Origin: Hyphomicrobiales bacterium
GTDB taxonomy: Bacteria > Pseudomonadota > Alphaproteobacteria > Rhizobiales > Beijerinckiaceae
Reading direction: 5' to 3'
Length of the DNA stretch: 33,567 nucleotides
Assembly: GCA_027488155.1 (NCBI GenBank)
Contig: JAIYCE010000102.1
Location: forward strand, 1-33,567
A model generated the notes under the pieces. The model ran no database searches, had not been told where the DNA came from, and was given only the letters and a program-made list of their open reading frames with translations. Numbering within the stretch: position 1 is the stretch's first letter; each line of letters begins with the position of its first letter. Shown piece after piece: positions 18,000 through 26,300 of the stretch. The position numbers and the translations under genes were made by a program.

Positions 18000-19364
18000 T
18001 CAATCGACGGAGAAAGGGGTCCGCATCGTGACCAGTTCTTCAGCCGCGGTGGGATGAACCGCCATCGTGGCATCAAAATCCGTTTTCGTCGCACCCATAT
18101 GAAGCGCGATGCCAACGAGTTGGATCATCTCGCCTGCGGCCTCACCCATGATGTGAACCCCGAGGACACGATCGGTTTCTCCATCGACAACAATCTTCAT
18201 AAATGTGCGTTCGCTGCCGCCCGATAAGGTGGCGCGCATCGGCCTAAAATCAGTCTTGTAGATCGTGACCTTCCTGTAAGCGGCGCGGGCTTGCGCTTCA
18301 GTGAGGCCGGCCGTCCCTATTTCAGGCGTCGTGAAAACAGCTGTCGGTACTGCGCCATGGGCCACGGCAATCCTTTTGCCTCCAAAAACGCTATCGGCAA
18401 ATGCGTGGCCTTCACGGATCGCAACCGGTGTCAAAGCAATGCGATCCGTTACATCGCCGACAGCATAAATCGATGGCACACATGTTTGTGATAATTCATC
18501 GACGGGTATCTCACCCCGCTTACCGGTGACGATGCCGACCTTGTCGAGCCCAAGACCTTTGGTGTTCGGAAGGCGGCCCGACGCGTAAATGATACGCTCA
18601 GCAGAAAAAGCGCGACCATCCATAAGGGTCGCCGCCAACGCACCCCGACGGCCATCAATACGTGCGATCTCATTATTCGCCTCGACATTGATGCCCTGCG
18701 TGGTGAGCGCCTTCATCAGATGATCACGAACATCCTCATCGAAATGCGGTAATGGTTTAGCACTTCGAAACATCAATGTCGTTTTGACACCAAGCCCATT
18801 GAGCAGACATGCGAATTCGACGCCGATATAGCCAGAGCCAACGACGATCACCGATGAAGGCAGATGGTCCCATTCAAAAAAATCATCCGAATTATCGACG
18901 AGATCGATACCCGGCGTGGCTTCGGGCAAATAAGGCCGGCCGCCGGTTGCAACGAGAATGTATTTTGCCGTTACACTAGACCCATCGGCCAACGCCACGC
19001 TGTTGGGGCCGGTAATGGTCGCGCGGCTATCGCGGGTTTCGACGCCTGCGCGCTGCAACGTACCGCGATAGGCATTTTCAAGACGCGCGATCTCCTTGTC
19101 CTTCGCTGCTTTCAACGTAGCAAAATCAAAGCGTACATCATCGGCGGACCAACCAAATCCGCGCGCATCTTCGAAATCATGACCAAAACGGCTCGCGTAG
19201 ACATAGAGCTTCTTCGGCACACAACCGCGTATGACACAGGTGCCGCCCATGCGGCTTTCCTCGGCAAGAATAACCTTCGCGCCATAACCAGCCGTAATCC
19301 GTGCAGCGCGCACGCCGCCCGAACCGCCGCCTATCACAAACAGATCGCAATCGAATGTGGTCAT
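18000..19364 (-). CDS. gor: Glutathione-disulfide reductase
   Basis: FAD flavoenzyme that reduces glutathione disulfide with NADPH and keeps the cytoplasm reduced. The 454-residue protein has the FAD fold VIGGGSGG (10-17), the redox pair C43 and C48 in GGTCVIRGCVPKKL, the NADPH fold VVGSGYIGVEFACLL followed by MFRSAKPLPHFDEDV, the FAD site IYAVGDVTDR, and the C-terminal catalytic HPTAAEELVTM. The arginine after the second fold favours NADPH over NADH. It is the last gene of the gabD-rpiA-DUF2059-gor run, 17 bases after the DUF2059 gene. The order rpiA, DUF2059, gor is one I recall from other rhizobia. Confidence 0.95.
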   Translation of the reverse strand: MTTFDCDLFVIGGGSGGVRAARITAGYGAKVILAEESRMGGTCVIRGCVPKKLYVYASRFGHDFEDARGFGWSADDVRFDFATLKAAKDKEIARLENAYRGTLQRAGVETRDSRATITGPNSVALADGSSVTAKYILVATGGRPYLPEATPGIDLVDNSDDFFEWDHLPSSVIVVGSGYIGVEFACLLNGLGVKTTLMFRSAKPLPHFDEDVRDHLMKALTTQGINVEANNEIARIDGRRGALAATLMDGRAFSAERIIYASGRLPNTKGLGLDKVGIVTGKRGEIPVDELSQTCVPSIYAVGDVTDRIALTPVAIREGHAFADSVFGGKRIAVAHGAVPTAVFTTPEIGTAGLTEAQARAAYRKVTIYKTDFRPMRATLSGGSERTFMKIVVDGETDRVLGVHIMGEAAGEMIQLVGIALHMGATKTDFDATMAVHPTAAEELVTMRTPFSVD

Positions 19365-19381
19365 GGCCCGGGTATCCCCGC

Positions 19382-19921
19382 TTATATGTCGATCTTACGC
19401 TTCTTCAATTCTTCCCGCACGCGCTTCATCAGCTGTTCACCGATCTTTTGCGATGCGCTCTGCATCTCGTTGAAGAGCTGATCAAGCACCACCGGCTGAG
19501 CGGCAACATAACGTTGACCTGCAGCCGATTTGAAATAAGTCAGCGCATCCTTCATATCCGCTTCGGTTAACGCGCGGGCGTAGATTTTGGCCGCCAAGGT
19601 GAGCATCTCAGCGCGTTGGCCGTCGAATTCGGGCTTCAACTGCACAAGCACATCATCAAGCTCTTTCACGATCTGCGGACGAACCTGAAGAATGCTCTGT
19701 TGAATCTCGATCATCAACTGCGGAACAAGACCGTCGAACGTCCGGCTAATTCCCGCCGCTACAATAAGTTCGCGCGCAAGTGCCGTCGCCTGAGCGCTCG
19801 GCTCGGGCAATTGCGGCTGAGCCGCTTGCGAGGGATTTTGCGCCGGCACAGTCTGGGCGATGGCCGAGGTTGAAAGCAGAGCAGCGCAAAGGCCGCCAAT
19901 CAATGAGGCACGAATGGTCAC
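19382..19921 (-). CDS. DUF2059 secreted protein
   Basis: A 179-residue exported protein. The start is a GTG at 19921 giving (M)TIRASLIGGLCAALLSTSAIA, a clean signal peptide cut before QTVPAQ, with GGAG eight bases upstream. Readings that begin further up would overlap rpiA and bury the signal. After a Pro/Gln/Ala linker comes a helical region with the DUF2059 core: YARALTEADMKDALTYFKS and AAGQRYVAAQPVVLDQ. The C-terminus is basic (KRVREELKKRKIDI). DUF2059 has no known activity. Its fixed place between rpiA and gor in this operon hints at a periplasmic role tied to redox or envelope stress, but that is inference. Confidence 0.85.
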   Translation of the reverse strand: MTIRASLIGGLCAALLSTSAIAQTVPAQNPSQAAQPQLPEPSAQATALARELIVAAGISRTFDGLVPQLMIEIQQSILQVRPQIVKELDDVLVQLKPEFDGQRAEMLTLAAKIYARALTEADMKDALTYFKSAAGQRYVAAQPVVLDQLFNEMQSASQKIGEQLMKRVREELKKRKIDI

Positions 19922-19952
19922 GAGGTTAACTCCATTGCTTGGGCACATAGCA

Positions 19953-20654
19953 TCACGCCACATTGCCAAGGGTCTTGATTCCAGTTGCTGTTGCGAGAAA
20001 TGCGCCTGACGCGACGCCAATAAACAAACCATGTTCGACAAGCCCGGTCACGGCATCGAGATGGGCGGCCAGTCGGGCAGGATCAGGTATGACGCCCAGA
20101 TGCGCGTCGAGGATCAGATTGCCACTATCCGTCCGAAACGGGGCGCCATCTTTTATACGTAACTTCATCTCGCCTATCACGCCCGCTTGCGCAAACGCTT
20201 TGGTAAGATTGCGCTGCGTGGCGGCAAGACCGAACGGGATCACTTCAAGCGGCAATGGAAAACGGCCAAGCGTCGCCACCGCCTTTGTTTCGTCGGCAAT
20301 CACGACCATACGCTTGGATGCCAAGGCAACAATTTTTTCACGCAGATGGGCGCCACCGCCACCCTTGATGAGGCTGAGCGCGGCATCGATCTCGTCGGCA
20401 CCATCGACAGTCAAATCAAGCTCTGGCGTCTCGTCTAGCGTTGATAGTGGTATACCCAGCGATGCAGCTTGCGCGCGCGTCGCCTCTGACGTCGGAACAG
20501 CGACGATGCTTAGGTTCTCCGCTTTCATACGGGCCGCGAGCAAATCCACGAAATGCTTTGCCGTCGACCCCGTACCGAGGCCAAGCTTCATGCCATCACG
20601 CACGAGAGCGACAGCGCGGGCAGCAGCTTCGCGTTTGAGCGCGTCAAGGCTCAT
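19953..20654 (-). CDS. rpiA: Ribose-5-phosphate isomerase A
   Basis: Interconverts ribose 5-phosphate and ribulose 5-phosphate in the pentose phosphate pathway. The 233 residues fit the family: [16 protein letters not shown] (phosphate-binding loop), VPTSEAT, the catalytic [23 protein letters not shown], and [12 protein letters not shown] near the C-terminus. The start ATG at 20654 overlaps the gabD stop in a four-base ATGA, so translation is likely coupled. The gene leads on to DUF2059 after 31 bases. Pentose phosphate flux and NADPH supply make the pairing with gor sensible, though no direct regulation is visible. Confidence 0.96.
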   Translation of the reverse strand: MSLDALKREAAARAVALVRDGMKLGLGTGSTAKHFVDLLAARMKAENLSIVAVPTSEATRAQAASLGIPLSTLDETPELDLTVDGADEIDAALSLIKGGGGAHLREKIVALASKRMVVIADETKAVATLGRFPLPLEVIPFGLAATQRNLTKAFAQAGVIGEMKLRIKDGAPFRTDSGNLILDAHLGVIPDPARLAAHLDAVTGLVEHGLFIGVASGAFLATATGIKTLGNVA

Positions 20655-22099
20655 TGTTCCAGCCCTGCCAGCATCAGATATTTGATTTCGACGAATTCAT
20701 CGACACCATGATGCGAGCCTTCTCGACCGAGACCGGATTCCTTCACGCCGCCGAAGGGCGCCAGCTCTGTTGAAATCGCACCAGTGTTAATACCGACCAT
20801 CCCATATTCGAGCGCTTCAGCCACACGGAATACGCGGCCAAGATCGCGGGCATAGAAATACGCCGCAAGGCCATATTGCGTATCGTTTGCTTGTTCAATG
20901 ACATCCGCTTCGTCCTTAAAACGGAATACGGGCGCGACGGGACCGAAGGTTTCATCTTTCGCCACAAGCATATTGCGCGTGATATTGGCCATCACTGTCG
21001 GTTCGAAGAAGGTGCGCCCGAGCGCATGGCGCTTGCCACCAACGACGATTTTGCCGCCTTTCGAAACGGCATCAGCGATGTGGCTTTCCACCTTCTCAAT
21101 CGCTTCCATGGTAATCAAGGGGCCTTGCTGAACCCCTTCGTCCAAGCCATTGCCGACTTTCATAGCGGCAACGCGCTTGGCGAGTTTTTCGACGAATAGG
21201 TCGTAGATTTTATCCTGCGCGTAGATGCGGTTGGCGCATACGCAGGTCTGCCCCATGTTACGATATTTCGACAGCATCGCGCCTTCGACAGCGGCGTCGA
21301 TATCGGCATCGTCAAACACGAGAAATGGTGCATTACCGCCAAGTTCGAGGCCTACCTTCTTCACGGTCGAGGCAGCCTGACGCATCAGGATCTTGCCAAC
21401 TTCCGTCGAGCCGGTGAACCCGACAAACCGCACGCGGGGATCTGAGGTCCAGACATTACCGATGGCGGGTGCGTCGCCCGTAACAATGTTGATGACGCCC
21501 GCCGGAATGCCGGCGCGCTCGGCCAAAACGCCAAGCGCCAGCGCTGTGAGCGGCGTTTCGGGCGCAGGTTTGATCACGACCGTGCAGCCGACAGCGATGG
21601 CCGGGGCGCATTTGCGCGTGATCATGGCGGCGGGGAAATTCCACGGCGTGATCGCGGCGCAGACGCCGATGGGCTGCTTCATTACGATGATGCGCGAATC
21701 CGTGCGCGGCGAAGGCAATGTTTCGCCGTAAATGCGCTTGGCTTCCTCGGCATAAAACTCGATGAAGCCAGCTGCATATTCGACTTCGCCCTTCGCTTCA
21801 GCGAGCGGCTTGCCCTGCTCGCTCGTCATGATGAGCGCGATATCGTCCTTGTTCGCCATAATCAGGTCGAACCATTTACGAAGCAGCGCAGACCGCTCCT
21901 TAGCTGTCTTTTTTGCCCAGGGGCCGAAGGCCGCATGAGCGGCGGAGACAGCCATCTCAGCTTCAACGGCCCCTAAACGCGGAACGGATGCGATCACCTC
22001 TCCCGTGGCCGGATTGTCGACCGGATCGACCGGCGCACCCAAACATTCCCCGCCAATCAGGCATTGCGGGCGCAAAAGGGTCGGATCGTTCAGCTTCAT
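20651..22099 (-). CDS. gabD: NAD(P)+-dependent succinate-semialdehyde dehydrogenase
   Basis: Oxidises succinate semialdehyde to succinate, the final step of the GABA shunt, feeding the TCA cycle. The 482-residue ALDH-fold protein matches Gab[14 protein letters not shown], catalytic Glu252 in LELGGNAPF, catalytic Cys286 in GQTCVCAN, and the second cysteine at 288 (the CVC pair that forms a regulatory disulfide in E. coli GabD). The C-terminus [18 protein letters not shown] is typical. AGGAG lies seven bases before ATG 22099. It is the first gene of the operon with rpiA. Substrate calls within the ALDH family can be off, but GabD is well supported. Confidence 0.9.
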   Translation of the reverse strand: MKLNDPTLLRPQCLIGGECLGAPVDPVDNPATGEVIASVPRLGAVEAEMAVSAAHAAFGPWAKKTAKERSALLRKWFDLIMANKDDIALIMTSEQGKPLAEAKGEVEYAAGFIEFYAEEAKRIYGETLPSPRTDSRIIVMKQPIGVCAAITPWNFPAAMITRKCAPAIAVGCTVVIKPAPETPLTALALGVLAERAGIPAGVINIVTGDAPAIGNVWTSDPRVRFVGFTGSTEVGKILMRQAASTVKKVGLELGGNAPFLVFDDADIDAAVEGAMLSKYRNMGQTCVCANRIYAQDKIYDLFVEKLAKRVAAMKVGNGLDEGVQQGPLITMEAIEKVESHIADAVSKGGKIVVGGKRHALGRTFFEPTVMANITRNMLVAKDETFGPVAPVFRFKDEADVIEQANDTQYGLAAYFYARDLGRVFRVAEALEYGMVGINTGAISTELAPFGGVKESGLGREGSHHGVDEFVEIKYLMLAGLEQ

Positions 22100-22199
22100 G
22101 GGACAACTCCTGCCGCGAGATGGGCCGCGCGCTGTCTAGCACGCCTCAAAGGGCTGCCAAAGACCCCATCTGAACCAAGCCTATTTTGGCCGGGGACAT

Positions 22200-22574
22200 T
22201 TATCGCGGACGGTCTGCTGGGGTGCAGACAACTTTTTCCTGATAGACGAAACAGACGCTGACAGCGCCGGTCCGGACCTCAACACGATAGATCCCGCCCT
22301 CGCGTTCATGGCGGGATGTAACCAGTGCATAATCACCCGGTTCCTGCTTGCCTGCCCCCTCGCCGGCCGGGAAACAGGCCGTCATGCCGAGCGTACCTTC
22401 CTTCTGAAGATACTGGCATGCCGTGACTTCGCCATTGGCCTTGTCGAGGCGATACAGCCGATTGAGGTCCATCTGCGGTGGCGCCATGAACTCATAGGGC
22501 GCTGCCTCAACCGGGACGGCCCATAAGCCGAGCACCATGGCGCATAGAACGAGACGCGGATCAAAGCGGCCCAT
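22200..22574 (-). CDS. Small secreted protein of unknown function
   Basis: A 124-residue protein with signal MGRFDPRLVLCAMVLGLWA, cut near PVEA|APYEF. The mature part (DLNRLYRLDKANGEVTACQY, GMTACFPAGEGAGKQEPGDYAL, AVSVCFVYQEKVVCTP) has four cysteines and Trp/Tyr-poor beta-rich character. GGAG precedes ATG 22574 by eight bases, which fixes the start; the frame stays open much further upstream over gph but that is chance. I do not recognise the family by name. It lies 100 bases after the gabD start on the same strand, so it may be the true first gene of that operon. It is divergent from gph. Confidence 0.75.
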   Translation of the reverse strand: MGRFDPRLVLCAMVLGLWAVPVEAAPYEFMAPPQMDLNRLYRLDKANGEVTACQYLQKEGTLGMTACFPAGEGAGKQEPGDYALVTSRHEREGGIYRVEVRTGAVSVCFVYQEKVVCTPADRPR

Positions 22575-22706
22575 AACGACGTCTCCAAAATCGAGCAAGG
22601 TCAACATCTCGCCGATTCTCGCGCCAGACGCCATGCCACAGATCGCAGGTCTGTTCCGTGAGAGCGATGCTTGACGGACGAAGCAATCCGGGCGACGGCT
22701 TCTTTT

Positions 22707-23396
22707 ATGGCTCAGCTTTCCTCCTCCGGCGCGCCGATCGTTGTGTTCGATCTTGATGGCACGCTCGCCGATACGGCATCCGACCTTATCGCTACACTCA
22801 ATTTCATATTGCAGCGGGAAGGGCTTGATCCTTTGCCGCTCGATGAAGCGCGCGACCTGATCGGTGCAGGGGCACGCGCGCTCATCGGACGCGGCTTCCA
22901 AGCGCGGCAAAAGCCACTGACGGCCGATCATCTCGAAACGCTTTTCGGCGCCTTTCTCGATCATTACGGGCAGAACCTCGTCGTCCATACCAAGCTCTAT
23001 CCGGGGATTGTCGAAGCCCTCGACACGCTCGCGGCGCAAGGCTTCACACTGGCAGTCTGCACCAACAAGATGCAGGACCATTCCCGTCAACTGCTTGAAG
23101 CGCTCGGCATTCTCGATCGTTTTGCTGCGCTCGCCGGCCGCGACACCTATCCGGTGTGCAAACCAGATCCGCTTCACCTCACCCGGACAATCGCTGATGC
23201 GAAAGGCGATCCGCGCCGCGCCGTGCTGGTCGGCGACTCTAAAACCGATGTGGACACTGCACGCGCGGCGGCGATTCCCGTGATTGGCGTGGATTTCGGC
23301 TACACAGACACACCGATGGTTCGGCTTATGCCTGACAGGCTCATCAGCCATTTCGACGCGCTGGTGCCGGCGGTGCAAGCCTTGATCCGCGCATGA
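22707..23396 (+). CDS. gph: Phosphoglycolate phosphatase (HAD family)
   Basis: HAD phosphatase of 229 residues that removes phosphate from 2-phosphoglycolate, formed by RuBisCO or DNA repair. Motif I is VFDLDGTLADT (D15, D17), motif II is AVCTNK, motif III is K in CKPDPLH, and motif IV is LVGDSKTDVDTA. The cap domain is the small helical type typical of Gph. The ATG at 22707 places MAQLSSSGAPIVVFDLDGT; a TTG at 22671 would add 12 residues. Its last bases overlap the MFS start in ATGA. Other HAD phosphatases with the same fold exist, so the exact substrate is likely but not certain. Confidence 0.88.
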   Translation: MAQLSSSGAPIVVFDLDGTLADTASDLIATLNFILQREGLDPLPLDEARDLIGAGARALIGRGFQARQKPLTADHLETLFGAFLDHYGQNLVVHTKLYPGIVEALDTLAAQGFTLAVCTNKMQDHSRQLLEALGILDRFAALAGRDTYPVCKPDPLHLTRTIADAKGDPRRAVLVGDSKTDVDTARAAAIPVIGVDFGYTDTPMVRLMPDRLISHFDALVPAVQALIRA

Positions 23397-24604
23397 ATCC
23401 GTCTCTTGGCACTCAGCAGGGTTGGTTACGGCCTCTGGCCGCCATGCTGCTCGTGCAAGTAACAAGCGCTTTTCTGTCCCGCCTCGTACCGACGATCGCG
23501 CCTGTATTGCAGGACGAACGCGGCATCAGCGAAAGCCTGATCGGTTATCTCGCCGGTTTTGCCACCATCGGCTCGATTGTCTTTCTTTTGGCGGGCGGTC
23601 CGATGATGCGACGGCTCGGTCCCGTGCGTTCGCTGCAATGGGGCCTTGTGGCAAGCGGTGCCGGGGTCGCGCTCATTGCAGCACCACAAATAGCCGCTTT
23701 ATTCGTCGGCATGGTGTTGGTGGGCATCGGTTATGGCCCTTCGGCACCCGCAGGGACAGATGTCCTGCAACGCTATGCCCCGGCACGGCACCGCAGCCTC
23801 ATTTTCTCCATCAAACAGGCGGGCGTACCGCTCGGCGGCGTCATTGCCGGACTTGCCCTGCCCGCCATCGTGACTGCGTTTGGCTGGCAATATTGCCTCG
23901 TTTTTGCAGCCATTGTTGTGGCCGCCTGCATTCTCGCGGTGCAGCCGATCCGCGGATCGATCGATGCTGGCCGGGACAAAAGCCAGACCATGTCATTTTC
24001 GGCCTTTCTCAGCTGGTCGAACATCATGGCACCGTTGCGGACTGTGTTTGCGACGCCCGCCGTCGCGCGGATCGGCATGACAGGGTCGACGCTCGCGATC
24101 ACGCAGGGGGCGTGGTTTGCGTTTATGGTGACATTTCTTGTGTCGGAAGCAGGGCTTACGCTCACGCAGGCGGGCCTTCTTTTCGCCGTGATGCAGGCCA
24201 CCGGCATTCCCGGTCGTATTCTCCTCGGCTACATCGCCGACCGTGCACAATCGGGCCGGGTCACCTTGATGCTTGTGGGGATCGTCTCAGCGCTGACGTC
24301 GCTGGGGCTGGTTTTCGTCAAGCCGGGACTGCCGATGCCGCTGTTGATCGCTTTCTTCGCCATTGCCGGGGTCACTGTTTCAAGCTGGAACGGGGTGCAA
24401 CTGGCCGAGGTCGCCCGGCTTTCACCGCGCGAAGCCTTGCAAGACACGTCCTCCGGCGCGACCGTTCTCATTTTCCTCGGCTATGTCGTCGGCCCTGCCG
24501 GCTTCGCACTTCTGCAACAGCTCAGTGGCTCTTATGCGCCAGGGCTGATCGCCATTGCCGTTTTTGCATTGGCAGGAAGCGCCGTTTTAGCGAAAACGCG
24601 CTGA
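23393..24604 (+). CDS. MFS transporter coupled to gph
   Basis: Twelve-helix major facilitator of 403 residues. The first half carries GIGYGPSAPAGTDVLQRYAPARHRSLI-type spacing and IFSIKQAGVPLGG, a signature also seen in CynX/NimT-like anion carriers. The central loop (RGSIDAGRDKSQTMSF) is short, and the second half has GIPGRILLGYIADRAQSGRV, the motif A repeat. The ATG overlaps the gph stop by four bases, so the two proteins are probably made together; a carrier for a glycolate-like or other organic anion is a guess. The substrate is unknown. Confidence 0.86.
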   Translation: MNPSLGTQQGWLRPLAAMLLVQVTSAFLSRLVPTIAPVLQDERGISESLIGYLAGFATIGSIVFLLAGGPMMRRLGPVRSLQWGLVASGAGVALIAAPQIAALFVGMVLVGIGYGPSAPAGTDVLQRYAPARHRSLIFSIKQAGVPLGGVIAGLALPAIVTAFGWQYCLVFAAIVVAACILAVQPIRGSIDAGRDKSQTMSFSAFLSWSNIMAPLRTVFATPAVARIGMTGSTLAITQGAWFAFMVTFLVSEAGLTLTQAGLLFAVMQATGIPGRILLGYIADRAQSGRVTLMLVGIVSALTSLGLVFVKPGLPMPLLIAFFAIAGVTVSSWNGVQLAEVARLSPREALQDTSSGATVLIFLGYVVGPAGFALLQQLSGSYAPGLIAIAVFALAGSAVLAKTR

Positions 24605-24642
24605 CGGGCCGCGGAAAAGCCCTCTCCTGCCAGCGTCTCACC

Positions 24643-24671
24643 TTGACTTGAAAGAGACCGCCTTCTATCAC
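24643..24671 (+). promoter_or_regulatory. Sigma-70-type promoter of the tRNA-Val gene
   Basis: TTGACT (24643-24648) and TATCAC (24666-24671) are separated by exactly 17 bases. Transcription would start near 24678, a few bases before the mature tRNA at 24686. This matches the housekeeping sigma consensus of alphaproteobacteria, where the -35 box is stronger than the -10 box. Confidence 0.65.
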
Positions 24672-24685
24672 GCCACCCACACGAT

Positions 24686-24760
24686 GGGCGCGTAGCTCAG
24701 CGGGAGAGCACTCCCTTCACACGGGAGGGGTCACAGGTTCAATCCCTGTCGCGCCCACCA
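24686..24760 (+). tRNA. tRNA-Val, anticodon CAC
   Basis: A full cloverleaf of 75 bases. The acceptor stem GGGCGCG (24686-24692) pairs with CGCGCCC (24750-24756), followed by discriminator A and an encoded CCA. The D arm is GCTC/GAGC around AGCGGGA. The anticodon stem CTCCC/GGGAG holds loop TTCACAC with anticodon CAC, reading GUG. The T arm ACAGG/CCTGT holds TTCAATC. It sits between the MFS gene and the convergent TRAP binding protein gene. No duplicate of its 3' end was noticed in the window, so no attachment site is claimed. Confidence 0.97.
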
Positions 24761-24832
24761 TCGTTTTCAATGACAGCATAAAAACTAGGTATTTTCGCCC
24801 GGTCTGATCAACGGTTCACACGGGTGAAGCGA

Positions 24833-25921
24833 TTAGATGCGCGTGCGGTTGCGGATCATGATCGAGTCGAACGCAAAGTCCGAAATCTGCCACCAGAGAT
24901 ATTCTTCGTTGCGGAATGCCATGTAATTGTCGTGCAGCTTTTTAAAGTGCGCGTTTTTGGCAGAGATTTCAGCATAGAGCTCTGTCGCGGCTTTGTAAGC
25001 GGCATCGACAATTTCCTGAGAGAACGGACGCAGCTGTGTCCCTGCCCGAACCAGACGTTTGATGGCGGGTGGGTTTTGCGTGTCGTATTTTGCCAGCATA
25101 TCAGCGTTCGCGTAACCAGCGGCCGTTTGGAAAAGCGATTGATAATTCTTCGGCAACGACGCCCATTTATCTGTGTTGATGTAGAATTGGAGCGCCGTGC
25201 TCCCTTCCCACCAACCGGGATAATAATAAAAAGGCGCGACCTTATAGAAGCCCATCTTTTCGTCGTCGTACGGACCAACCCATTCAACCGCGTCAATCGC
25301 GCCCTTTTCAAGCGCCTGATAAACGTCGCCCCCCGAGACTTGCTGCGGCACGCAGCCAAGCTTCTGCAGAACTTCGCCGCCGAGACCGCCGATGCGGATC
25401 TTCAGACCGTTAAGGTCGGCAACGGTTTTGACCTCTTTGCGGAACCATCCACCCATCTGGGTGCCGGTGTTGCCGCCGGGCATCGCAAAGATGTTGTACT
25501 TTTTGTAGAAATCGTTGAGCAGGTCCATCCCGCCATTGTAATAGAACCACGCCTTCATCTGCCGTGCGTTCAAACCAAACGGCACACAGGTGGCGAAAGC
25601 GAAAGCCGGATCTTTGCCAAGATAGTAATACGGCGCCGTATGGCACATTTCGACAGTGCCATTTTGCACTGCGTCAGCCGCCTGAAAGCCGGGCACGATC
25701 GCATCGGCCTCAAAGACCTGAATCTGGAACTTGTTGTCTGATGCTTCGGCGATGTGCTTGGCGAAAACCTCGGAAACGCCATAAGTCATATCGGCGGATT
25801 TCGGAAAGCTCGAGGTCAGACGCCACTTCACTTGTGGCATTGATTGAGCGATCGCAGGCACGGCGACCGACTTGGCAGCGAGACCAAGACCGACACCATT
25901 CAAAAACTGACGACGTTTCAT
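24833..25921 (-). CDS. TRAP transporter solute-binding protein, TakP-like (DctP family)
   Basis: Periplasmic substrate-binding component of a tripartite ATP-independent transporter. The 362 residues begin MKRRQFLNGVGLGLAAKSVA, a twin-arginine-type signal (RRQFLNG) with an AxA site at AIAQ. The mature protein has WRLTSSFPKSADMTYG, the conserved binding-pocket segment GLKIRIGGLGGEVLQKLG with the family arginine, and GAIDAVEWVGPYDDEKMGF. This pattern fits the TakP subgroup that binds 2-oxo acids such as pyruvate. No Q/M membrane subunits lie beside it; the dctQM pair near 32.1 kb is a likely partner. ATG 25921 is chosen over the non-signal leader from 25948. Export through Tat suggests folding before transport. 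Confidence 0.92.
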   Translation of the reverse strand: MKRRQFLNGVGLGLAAKSVAVPAIAQSMPQVKWRLTSSFPKSADMTYGVSEVFAKHIAEASDNKFQIQVFEADAIVPGFQAADAVQNGTVEMCHTAPYYYLGKDPAFAFATCVPFGLNARQMKAWFYYNGGMDLLNDFYKKYNIFAMPGGNTGTQMGGWFRKEVKTVADLNGLKIRIGGLGGEVLQKLGCVPQQVSGGDVYQALEKGAIDAVEWVGPYDDEKMGFYKVAPFYYYPGWWEGSTALQFYINTDKWASLPKNYQSLFQTAAGYANADMLAKYDTQNPPAIKRLVRAGTQLRPFSQEIVDAAYKAATELYAEISAKNAHFKKLHDNYMAFRNEEYLWWQISDFAFDSIMIRNRTRI

Positions 25922-25965
25922 TACTGCACCCCGAGGCTCGACGATCATCCCATCCTAATTGATCA

Positions 25966-25993
25966 ATGGTAGAGGTAAAGCAAGCGGTTTCAA
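25966..25993 (-). promoter_or_regulatory. Candidate promoter of the TRAP binding protein gene
   Basis: On the minus strand TTGAAA (25988-25993) and TACCAT (25966-25971) are 16 bases apart, about 45 bases before ATG 25921. The boxes are moderate matches to the housekeeping consensus and the call is tentative. Confidence 0.35.
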
Positions 25994-26300
25994 CCTTACG
26001 AAAGGACAATCGAAGATAGCAAAGACCATTTTTGCGGACTGCCTGAACCCGGTTGTCATTAATGGGGCATAAAAGCCCGGATGGGACATGAAAGCCTGAC
26101 CATCACAGTTCATAATTTTCTACCATTTTTGAAATTGAATCATAGCGATAAGAACCGACAACATTGCTGATCTTGCTTGCCAGATATAAGTGGGCAATTG
26201 CTAAAGGGCCCATCGTCATGTTTATTTCTTATATTCGAATTGGAATTGTCGGCTGCGTTGTGCCTCTTTCATTGCGTCCATCTATGGCGAGGAGCCTCGA
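25994..26300. other. AT-richer intergenic region between divergent genes
   Basis: Noncoding DNA between the TRAP binding protein gene and the GIY-YIG gene. It is visibly richer in A and T than its surroundings (runs such as ATAATTTTCTACCATTTTTG). I see no tRNA, no terminator and no convincing small gene in it. Possible elements are the promoter boxes listed separately at 25966-25993 and 26198-26226. A short direct repeat AAAGCC occurs at 26072 and again 22 bases on, probably by chance. Confidence 0.5.
26198..26226 (+). promoter_or_regulatory. Candidate promoter of the GIY-YIG gene
   Basis: TTGCTA (26198-26203) and TTTATT (26221-26226) lie 17 bases apart, about 75 bases before ATG 26301. A second, less well spaced pair (TTGCTG and TATAAG, 15 bases) overlaps upstream. 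AT-rich DNA makes such matches common, so confidence is low. Confidence 0.28.

Noticed and set aside
16651-18057. A 468-codon plus-strand frame overlapping the YcaD-like MFS gene
   Set aside because: Its translation is Arg/Cys-rich with no helices, whereas the other frame gives a clean twelve-helix carrier.
22200-23465. A 421-codon minus-strand frame over gph
   Set aside because: Only its last 124 codons (22200-22574) have a start with ribosome site and signal peptide. The rest is antisense to gph.
23422-24651. A 409-codon plus-strand frame overlapping the second MFS gene
   Set aside because: Arg/His-rich out-of-frame reading of a gene with clear membrane helices and a coupled start.
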